From CBDUQN01 sp965369375 (GTDB lineage: Bacteria > Krumholzibacteriota > Krumholzibacteriia > Krumholzibacteriales > Krumholzibacteriaceae): DNA of 7,046 bases. Shown here in pieces: positions 1 through 4,597 of the stretch. How positions within the stretch are numbered: position 1 is the first letter of the stretch; each line of letters begins with the position of its first letter. A model generated the notes under the pieces. That model did not search any database, was not told the origin of the DNA, and saw nothing but the letters and a program-made list of their open reading frames with translations. The stretch covers positions 1 through 7,046 of the forward strand of contig CBDUQN010000121.1 of NCBI GenBank assembly GCA_965369375.1. Reading direction: 5' to 3'. The translations under genes were made by a program, and so were the position numbers.

Positions 1-411
1 ACGGCGTCGGGCGATTTCGAGATCGAGAACTGCCACGGTGAATTCACTGTTTCCACTGCTTCGGGCAATGTCAAGGCGTACGGTATCGTGCTCGATGAAG
101 AGAGTTCTTTCTCAACGGCGTCAGGCTCGGTGAGGGTCAAGCTTGCTGAGTCCGCCGCGTATAATCTCGATGTGAGCTCGGCTTCGGGAAACGCAACGCT
201 CAATTATAGAGGCAATCCGATCAAGGGTCAGTTCGAGTTCACGGTGCGCAGGAGAGGCGGAAAAATAGTGTCGCCGTACGATTTCGATGATGAAGAGGAA
301 TTCTACCGTGGGGACGATAAGTATGTGAGGAAGTCGTTCACGAAGGATGGAGATTCTCCGTATATCACGATAAGTACGGCCACCGGCAAGGCGACCTTGA
401 AGAAAAATTAG
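1..411 (+). CDS. DUF4097-type beta-repeat protein, C-terminal part (5' truncated by window edge)
   Basis: The frame is open from the first base to a TAA at 409-411, giving 136 residues of the C-terminal part; the start lies upstream of the window. The visible protein is a series of short beta-strand repeats built round the tetrad T/S-A-S/T-G: TASG at residues 1-4, 19-22 and 39-42, SASG at 60-63 and TATG at 126-129, each followed by alternating polar and hydrophobic residues. This pattern is typical of DUF4097 proteins (putative adhesin, right-handed beta-helix-like), many of which are exported or periplasmic with no known enzymatic role. A charged, Asp/Glu/Arg-rich stretch at about 80-115 interrupts the repeats before the last strand. 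A GTG at position 88 is an internal valine, not the start, because the same repeats continue upstream of it. The next gene starts 55 nt downstream. The family call is fairly firm; the cellular function is unknown. Confidence 0.75.
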   Translation, partial: TASGDFEIENCHGEFTVSTASGNVKAYGIVLDEESSFSTASGSVRVKLAESAAYNLDVSSASGNATLNYRGNPIKGQFEFTVRRRGGKIVSPYDFDDEEEFYRGDDKYVRKSFTKDGDSPYITISTATGKATLKKN

Positions 412-450
412 GCGGCATCCGTTCTTTGAGAGCTCCCGGAGTCGGTTTCC

Positions 451-459
451 TGATATAAT
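451..459 (+). promoter_or_regulatory. Extended -10 promoter element directly before the QTMAN-family gene
   Basis: The sequence TGATATAAT is a consensus TGn extended -10 with a perfect TATAAT hexamer at 454-459. The hexamer ends 7 nt before the ATG at 467, so a normal initiation distance puts the transcript start on or next to the start codon. There is no Shine-Dalgarno sequence between hexamer and ATG. No good -35 is seen at the right spacing (TTGAGA at 426-431 is 22 nt away), which an extended -10 can tolerate. That this is an active promoter is an inference. Confidence 0.5.
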
Positions 460-466
460 CGGTGTC

Positions 467-1573
467 ATGAAGATACTGATACTGGAGCCCTACTGGACGG
501 GTTCGCACGCAGCGTGGGCCGAGGAGTATGCCCGCAGAAGCGCCCATGTGATAGAGGTGATGAGCCTCGAGGGGAGACACTGGAAGTGGCGCATGCACGG
601 CGGCGCGGTGACGCTCGCGCGGCGGTTTCTCGAAACAGCATTCGAACCCGACCTTGTCATCGCGAGCGACATGCTCGATCTCACTACGTTTCTTTCACTG
701 ACGAGGGAACGCACCCGCGGTGTGAGAACCGTATTCTACTTCCACGAGAACCAGATTTCGTATCCCTGGTCGGAGAACGATCCTGATCCGGAGATAAAGA
801 GGGACGTCCATTATGGTTTCATCAATATCGTATCGGCCCTGGCTGCCGATGCCGCCGTGTTCAATTCGCGGTATCATCACGATTCCTTTATCGGTTCGCT
901 GAGGCCGTTCCTCGAGTCTTTCCCCGATCACAGGGAGCTGGAAATAGTCGAGCGCATCCGGAGCAAGAGCATTGTTATCCCGCTCGGCCTCGATCTCGAA
1001 CGGCTCGACCGGCACCGTCCAGCATTGCGGCGGGAAGGGCCCCCGCTTATTCTCTGGAACCACCGATGGGAGTATGACAAGAATCCCGAAGAGTTTTTCC
1101 GCGCTCTCTTCCGGCTTCATGAGGAGTGCGTCGAATTCGAAGTCGCGGTTCTCGGAGAACGGTTCACAAAGGTCCCACATGTTTTCTCGGAAATCGAAAA
1201 GAAACTCGGAGACAGGATCGTGCAGTTGGGCTTCGAGGAAGATTCCGGCAGGTACGCTGAATGGCTGTGGAAGTCCGATATACTGCTTGTAACCTCATTA
1301 CATGATTTTTTCGGTGCGAGCGTTGTGCAGGCGCTCTACTGTAACTGCTGCCCTATTTTACCGAAGCGCCTCGCCTATCCGGAGCATATACCGGCTGAAC
1401 GCCACGGTGAGTTTTTCTACGAGGACTTCGACGATCTCATCGGCATGCTCGGAAGACGGATCACGGAGATCGACGAAACGCGGAAGGTCAGGACGCAGGA
1501 TTTCGTTCGAGGGTATGATTGGAATACGATGGCGCATCGGTATGACGAGTTCTTTCGAGGATTGACAGACTAG
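467..1573 (+). CDS. QTMAN/GTDC1-family glycosyltransferase (tRNA-queuosine alpha-mannosyltransferase-like, formerly DUF3524)
   Basis: A 368-residue, apparently soluble GT-B-type glycosyltransferase. The N-terminal domain (about 1-185) carries the DUF3524/QTMAN_N signature: 'EPYWTGSH' at 7-14, 'RHWKWRMHGGA' at 37-47, and 'FYFHENQISYP' at 90-100. The C-terminal half is the nucleotide-sugar domain, with 'LWNHRWEYDKNPEEFF' at 196-211, 'HDFFGASVVQAL' at 279-290 (the acidic-plus-hydrophobic donor-binding segment of GT4-like enzymes) and 'LPKRLAYPEHIP' at 298-309. In animals this family transfers mannose from GDP-mannose to queuosine at position 34 of tRNA-Asp. Bacterial members share the fold and motifs, but their acceptor is not shown by sequence alone, so an action on tRNA queuosine is an inference. 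Full length. The start at 467 is set by 'MKILILEPYW', which aligns with the family N terminus. There is no ribosome binding site but a strong -10 lies just upstream. No queuosine synthesis gene is visible in the window. Confidence 0.88.
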   Translation: MKILILEPYWTGSHAAWAEEYARRSAHVIEVMSLEGRHWKWRMHGGAVTLARRFLETAFEPDLVIASDMLDLTTFLSLTRERTRGVRTVFYFHENQISYPWSENDPDPEIKRDVHYGFINIVSALAADAAVFNSRYHHDSFIGSLRPFLESFPDHRELEIVERIRSKSIVIPLGLDLERLDRHRPALRREGPPLILWNHRWEYDKNPEEFFRALFRLHEECVEFEVAVLGERFTKVPHVFSEIEKKLGDRIVQLGFEEDSGRYAEWLWKSDILLVTSLHDFFGASVVQALYCNCCPILPKRLAYPEHIPAERHGEFFYEDFDDLIGMLGRRITEIDETRKVRTQDFVRGYDWNTMAHRYDEFFRGLTD

Positions 1574-1637
1574 AAACCGGTGACTATGCTGTTATTGTGA
1601 TCGCTGCTGTTTGCACGTCAGCAAGGAGAAGTGGGAG

Positions 1638-1892
1638 ATGATGGGACAGATCGTTTATTACGCAGTGTTACCGATAATCCTGTTTCTTGTTTATATGCTG
1701 CTGCTCGGGCGTGGTGTCGCCGATCCCGGATGGCATATCCGTTGCACGATGTGCGGCAATTCACGCGAGGCTCGTGAAGCCGGGATAAGTCTTATCGGGA
1801 CATTGAAGCTGTTTTCATACACATTTGATTGGTGTCCCGGCTGCGGGGAAATCCAAATCCACAAGATGGAAAGACGGGCAAACGGGGTATAG
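1638..1892 (+). CDS. Small single-pass membrane protein with split CxxC/CxxC zinc ribbon
   Basis: An 84-residue protein starting at ATG 1638 (second ATG 1641). I prefer this start over an in-frame TTG at 1611 because AGGAG at 1624-1628 sits 9 nt before it and the TTG has no ribosome binding site. Residues 5-23 form one hydrophobic transmembrane helix that could also act as an uncleaved signal anchor. After it comes a short soluble domain with two cysteine knuckles, CTMCG at 36-40 and CPGCG at 66-70, separated by about 26 residues: the spacing of a rubredoxin-like or zinc-ribbon fold that would bind one Zn ion. The tail is basic (KMERR). It follows the QTMAN-family gene by 64 nt on the same strand and may be co-transcribed with it. 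I do not recognise a named family. Likely roles, such as a membrane-tethered metal site or an assembly factor, are speculation. That it is a real gene is supported by the RBS, the hydrophobic segment and the paired cysteines. Confidence 0.7.
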   Translation: MMGQIVYYAVLPIILFLVYMLLLGRGVADPGWHIRCTMCGNSREAREAGISLIGTLKLFSYTFDWCPGCGEIQIHKMERRANGV

Positions 1893-2053
1893 AAGCCGGA
1901 AGAGTCCCGACCCCCTCCACATTTCCAACTACATGGGTTCGAGCCGTCAGTGGGAATCGGTCTTGCACCTCCTCTCTTATCATAAAACCGTAAAGACAGA
2001 TACAACCATCCGGGAAGCACACCCGTAACGGCGATTTATCTGATTGTTTCGTA
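1893..2053. other. Intergenic stretch with no recognisable feature
   Basis: No convincing gene, terminator with a T-tract, or promoter was found between the zinc-ribbon gene and the doubtful small frame at 2054. Short frames on both strands here have no ribosome binding site and no family resemblance. The segment at 1902-1925 resembles the 3' end of a tRNA by base composition only (see rejected items). Confidence 0.4.
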
Positions 2054-2182
2054 ATGGATTACTGTTTTTGCGGAACTATCGTCCATCATGGAGAAGTCTA
2101 CGGCAAAATGGGGCATGATGTGGAATTATGCAACGCGATCGTGCATCTTGCGGCATCGGTGAATGAGAGGCGGCTCATATGA
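2054..2182 (+). CDS. Possible 42-residue Cys/His-rich small protein coupled to the PhzF-family gene (doubtful)
   Basis: An ATG at 2054 opens a 42-codon frame ending with TGA at 2180-2182, overlapping the PhzF start codon by the classic 4-nt ATGA arrangement of coupled genes. The peptide begins MDYCFCG and contains Cys at 4, 6 and 26 and His at 11, 12, 21 and 31, then a helix-like tail (VELCNAIVHLAASVNE). Against it: no Shine-Dalgarno precedes the ATG. The frame also stays open upstream to 1994 without any ATG, GTG or TTG, which would fit the tail of a decayed longer gene equally well. I do not recognise a family. It is recorded because the overlap and the protein-like composition are suggestive; it could be chance. 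Confidence 0.3.
   Translation: MDYCFCGTIVHHGEVYGKMGHDVELCNAIVHLAASVNERRLI
2165..2170 (+). promoter_or_regulatory. Ribosome binding site of the PhzF-family gene
   Basis: GAGAGG lies 8 nt before the ATG at 2179 and fixes that start. It sits inside the doubtful small frame that overlaps the start codon. Confidence 0.6.
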
Positions 2183-3192
2183 AAGAACTGACGATCAAAT
2201 GCGTCGATGCGTTCACCACGAGGTCCTTCTCCGGCAATCCGGCTGGTGTCATATCGGATGCCGATGGATTATCGACGGAAACCATGCAGAAGATAGCAAG
2301 CGAGATGTTTTTGAATATTATTGAGATCGCCTTCGTGACTTCGACAAAGAACAAGGATGCCGTCTGCCGGGTCAACTATTTCACGCCTAAAAAAGAGCTC
2401 GGCTGCAGCGGGCATGTGACGATCGCGGTGTGCTACTCACTGGTCGAAGACGGGAAGATACAGCTTTCAGAAGGGATGACGAGGGTGCAATTCGACACGC
2501 GGGTCGGCAACATCCCGATCGAGATACACTTCCGCAAAGGCCGGTTGACAAGCGGCATCAATGACGATATCGAGACCGGCAAAACAATCGATGTCAGCGA
2601 AGATTCCTGCGGCACTCTGGAAAAAATCATGATGCAGCAGAATTCCCATTCATTTCGTCCATCAACCGTTCCGGTGGACGATATCGCAGCGGTGCTCGGC
2701 ATCGATTCGTTTGAAATTGCACGGACGGGTCTCCCCGTTGTCGTCGCTACGTACGATTTGGACTACCTCATTATTCCGGTGAAACACAAGGAAACGGTTC
2801 TCAAGATGAATCCGGACCTGATCAAGCTCGGTATGCTGAACAGAAAACACGGCATCAACACAAACCATATATTCACGCTCGATACCTTCGATCCAGGCTG
2901 TGTGACCTATGCGAGGCACTTCGGTCCCGTTATAGGTCTCTGGGAAGATCCAGCATCGGCAATGGCTTCAGGGGGACTCGGATCGTACCTCTTGAATTAC
3001 GGGGTAACCAATTCGGATTCGATGGTCCTGGAGCAGGGCAAGGAAGTCGACAATCTTGCCAAGATACGAGTCGAAGTGGAACGGAAAGACGGCGAGATCA
3101 AATCGATCCGCGTCGGCGGTCTCGCGTCCACCTCCATTGCACAGAAGATACGGATCGAAGGCGACGAAATAGTAACCGTCTCGTGCCGTTGA
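2179..3192 (+). CDS. PhzF-family isomerase/epimerase
   Basis: A 337-residue cytoplasmic protein with the two-domain diaminopimelate-epimerase-like fold of the PhzF family. The N-terminal half shows 'DAFTTRSFSGNPAGV' at 10-24, 'IIEIAFV' at 47-53 and 'NYFTPKKELGCSGHVT' at 66-81. The C-terminal half shows 'ARHFGPVIGLWEDPAS' at 245-260, then 'ASGGLGSYLL' at 263-272, and 'RVGG' at 311-314. By alignment in the head, E49, H79 and D257 take the places of the Glu, His and Asp used for proton shuttling in Pseudomonas PhzF (E45, H74, D208). Usual members have about 260-300 residues; the extra length here lies between the halves, about 125-240. Two family signatures are altered: the usual CGHAT reads CSGHVT and the usual EDPATGSA reads EDPASAMA. 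Substrate unknown: most PhzF homologues have nothing to do with phenazines and no phenazine gene is nearby. The start is supported by the RBS GAGAGG 8 nt upstream. Confidence 0.88.
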   Translation: MKELTIKCVDAFTTRSFSGNPAGVISDADGLSTETMQKIASEMFLNIIEIAFVTSTKNKDAVCRVNYFTPKKELGCSGHVTIAVCYSLVEDGKIQLSEGMTRVQFDTRVGNIPIEIHFRKGRLTSGINDDIETGKTIDVSEDSCGTLEKIMMQQNSHSFRPSTVPVDDIAAVLGIDSFEIARTGLPVVVATYDLDYLIIPVKHKETVLKMNPDLIKLGMLNRKHGINTNHIFTLDTFDPGCVTYARHFGPVIGLWEDPASAMASGGLGSYLLNYGVTNSDSMVLEQGKEVDNLAKIRVEVERKDGEIKSIRVGGLASTSIAQKIRIEGDEIVTVSCR

Positions 3193-3212
3193 TGTTTTCA
3201 TCCCCATTTTTC

Positions 3213-3257
3213 CTCAAGAAACTCAAGAAATAATTCAAGAAAACTCAAGAAATAATT
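3213..3257 (+). repeat. Short AT-rich tandem repeat (22-nt period)
   Basis: AAACTCAAGAAATAATT occurs exactly at 3219-3235 and again at 3241-3257. The core CAAGAAA occurs four times, starting at 3215, 3224, 3236 and 3246 (spacings 9, 12 and 10). The array begins 21 nt after the PhzF stop codon. It could be a protein-binding array, a slippage-prone tract, or the remnant of an A-rich transcript end. It has no strong self-complementarity, so it is not a terminator hairpin. Confidence 0.7.
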
Positions 3258-3300
3258 TCATTGTTTCATTGAGCCGCGTGGGTTATACCTAATTCCGCTA

Positions 3301-3314
3301 CCCTAAAAGGGCAT
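3301..3314 (+). promoter_or_regulatory. AAAAGGG box with inverted arm, shared with the second intergenic region
   Basis: CCCTAAAAGGG (3301-3311) is a 4-bp inverted repeat (CCCT/AGGG) inside the 12-mer CTAAAAGGGCAT (3303-3314). That 12-mer recurs exactly at 5494-5505 upstream of the secreted repeat protein. It lies 167 nt upstream of the phosphoesterase start. A binding site for a shared regulator is an inference from the recurrence in two control regions. Confidence 0.35.
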
Positions 3315-3316
3315 CT

Positions 3317-3336
3317 AAAGATTACAAATAATCTAG
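3317..3336 (+). other. Small hairpin in the leader region of the phosphoesterase gene
   Basis: AGATTA (3319-3324) and TAATCT (3329-3334) form a perfect 6-bp stem with a CAAA loop. It is AT-rich and not followed by a T-tract, so it is not a good terminator. Confidence 0.35.
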
Positions 3337-3370
3337 GCTTATCAGTCTCCGCAGCAGTTTCCTTGTGTTG

Positions 3371-3406
3371 TTTGCCTCGGGCAAATTTGCTAGAGTTCTT
3401 TTGCCC
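3371..3406 (+). other. Mutually exclusive stem-loops upstream of the phosphoesterase gene
   Basis: TTTGCC (3371-3376) can pair with GGCAAA (3380-3385) over a three-base TCG loop. The same bases, as GGGCAAA (3379-3385), can instead pair with TTTGCCC (3400-3406) over a 14-nt loop. The middle strand therefore has two exclusive partners, the simplest layout of a conformational switch or attenuator. It ends 63 nt before the phosphoesterase ATG. There is no run of T after either stem. Could be chance in a short low-complexity region. Confidence 0.3.
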
Positions 3407-3469
3407 ATGAAAGTACAGTAATCAGTGCCTCGAGTGCTCGGGAAATGTCAGATGGGGGAGCGGAGTAGT

Positions 3470-4519
3470 ATGGCTGTTCGCGTCATATTGTCCGATCTGC
3501 ACTTCGGTGACAGGAAGTGCTCGCTCAGGAGAGAAGCCGTTTCAAAGGGATTCAGAAAATTTCTGCGCGGTCTGGGGCTGATAAAAGAGGTCATCCTCGC
3601 AGGGGATATACTGGATGCAAATATCGCATCCCTCACACAGGCAATCGAGGGAGTCCGTGGATCCGGTACCTGGCCGAGGCGTATCGGTTTCAGGAAATGG
3701 CTCTCTTTTACCTTTGGCGGGCGAGGGGTACCGGTCGGCCGCATCGTATACGTGCCCGGCAACCATGACTACATTATCTGGAACATTCTCGCGACCAATA
3801 GGGCGTTTGTAGAGCCCATCTCCAAGGGGCAGATCCCAAAGAATCTGCCGCTGCTTGCCGGTGAATTCAAAGAACCGTTTATCCGGGGGGTCGCTCCCGG
3901 GAATATGCGCGATCGCTTTGTTGTCGTTTATCCCGATTATCTGTATACGATCGGGAAAAAGCGCGTGCTGGTCACTCATGGGCATTATCTCGACGAAAAA
4001 CAAACGCTTCTGAGGCGACTCGATGATCTCGTCCGCGAGGCAGGGGGCAATGAGGCCAAGGCGGTGCGGAAGTTTATCATCGGCACCGCGCAGTACCAGA
4101 TGGTCGCAAATGCGATTTCTATTCTCAGGGATTCACGTGAGTTTGTCGACAAGGTGCACAAAACCCTCGGTGGTTTTATCGATTATGTTTCCAAGCTGCA
4201 CAACAAACCTATCGATTCAGGTCTGCTCGAAGCGATCGAGATGTATCTGCTCTACTTCAGCAGGAAGCGTCCCGACGCTTTTATTTTCGGGCATACGCAC
4301 AAGGCCGCCCGTACGACCACTGCGGCATTCAGGCGGGGGAAAAACAGGCGCCGCATCGCCAAGATCATCGAGGTGTGGAACAGCGGATGTTTCATAGAAG
4401 ATACTCGAGAGAAGGTGGCGGGCACATTTATCGTTACTGACGATAGAGCCGGGGACGGCGATTCGATCAGGCTCTATGAACTTGATTTGAAAGGAAACAT
4501 CAGGGAACGTGCCGATTGA
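3470..4519 (+). CDS. Calcineurin-like metallophosphoesterase
   Basis: A 349-residue cytoplasmic protein with every block of the calcineurin-like phosphoesterase fold. These are the DxH block in 'ILSDLHFGD' (D9, H11), GDxxD in 'LAGDILD' (D46, D49), GNHD in 'VPGNHDY' (N98, H99, D100), 'VTHGH' (H170, H172) and 'FGHTH' (H275, H277). These residues bind two divalent metals and the phosphate. The region between VTHGH and FGHTH (about 175-265) is a long helical insert, absent from minimal family members; it may form a lid or substrate pocket. The overall layout recalls UDP-2,3-diacylglucosamine hydrolase-like and other bacterial enzymes, but the match is not close enough to assign a substrate. ATG 3470 is chosen over an in-frame GTG at 3425 because GGGGGAG (3454-3460) lies 9 nt before it and the conserved first strand begins right after it. 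The gene ends convergently, 30 nt from the stop of the CheR-like gene on the other strand. Confidence 0.88.
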   Translation: MAVRVILSDLHFGDRKCSLRREAVSKGFRKFLRGLGLIKEVILAGDILDANIASLTQAIEGVRGSGTWPRRIGFRKWLSFTFGGRGVPVGRIVYVPGNHDYIIWNILATNRAFVEPISKGQIPKNLPLLAGEFKEPFIRGVAPGNMRDRFVVVYPDYLYTIGKKRVLVTHGHYLDEKQTLLRRLDDLVREAGGNEAKAVRKFIIGTAQYQMVANAISILRDSREFVDKVHKTLGGFIDYVSKLHNKPIDSGLLEAIEMYLLYFSRKRPDAFIFGHTHKAARTTTAAFRRGKNRRRIAKIIEVWNSGCFIEDTREKVAGTFIVTDDRAGDGDSIRLYELDLKGNIRERAD

Positions 4520-4597
4520 TTGACATCTGATAGATGCAGAGCTCGCAGTTCAGATGTTGATTGGCATTTGATAGATGCATGGTTCGTATCTCAGTCT
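4516..4597. repeat. Diverged 41-nt tandem duplication across two convergent stop codons
   Basis: The 23 nt at 4516-4538 and at 4557-4579 match at 21 of 23 positions; the shared core GATAGATGCA is exact. Similarity continues more weakly through the rest of both 41-nt units (4516-4556 and 4557-4597), with many of the differences being transitions. Read on the minus strand, the inner unit encodes the end of the CheR-like protein (CIYQMPINI). The outer unit, in another frame because 41 is not a multiple of three, still reads CIYQMSIN after the stop. The outer unit also covers the TGA of the phosphoesterase (4517-4519). In addition, ACATCTGA (4523-4530) and TCAGATGT (4550-4557) form an 8-bp inverted repeat that could act as a weak two-way transcript end. 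Confidence 0.75.

Noticed and set aside
88..411. GTG at 88 as start of a separate 107-residue gene
   Set aside because: The TASG repeats and the open frame continue upstream to base 1, so the GTG is an internal valine of a truncated gene.
1605..1623. TGCTG...CAGCA hairpin before the zinc-ribbon gene as a terminator
   Set aside because: Only 5 bp with a 9-nt loop and no T-tract; it directly abuts the ribosome binding site and is likely chance.
1611..1637. TTG start for the zinc-ribbon protein
   Set aside because: No ribosome binding site precedes it, and AGGAG is well spaced for the ATG at 1638.
1902..1945. Degenerate tRNA 3' end (GAGTCCCGACCCCCTCCA, and GGTTCGAGCC at 1936-1945)
   Set aside because: Neither T-arm forms a proper 5-bp stem, and no matching acceptor, D-arm or anticodon arm is found upstream; resemblance is by composition only.
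1691..2020. Minus-strand 109-codon frame over the zinc-ribbon gene
   Set aside because: It is antisense to a better supported gene, has no ribosome binding site and no recognisable domain.
1825..2028. Plus-strand 67-codon frame starting inside the zinc-ribbon gene
   Set aside because: It overlaps that gene in another frame, has no ribosome binding site, and has a low-information basic composition.
3213..3257. CRISPR-like array
   Set aside because: Repeats are only 17 nt with a 5-nt gap, not palindromic, two copies, and no cas gene is present.
3425..3469. GTG start for the phosphoesterase giving 15 extra residues
   Set aside because: ATG 3470 has GGGGGAG at good spacing and places the conserved first strand at the N terminus, as in the family.
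4023..4397. Plus-strand 124-codon Ser/Arg/Cys-rich frame inside the phosphoesterase
   Set aside because: Its composition is typical of a shadow frame, and it is fully contained in a gene with intact catalytic motifs.
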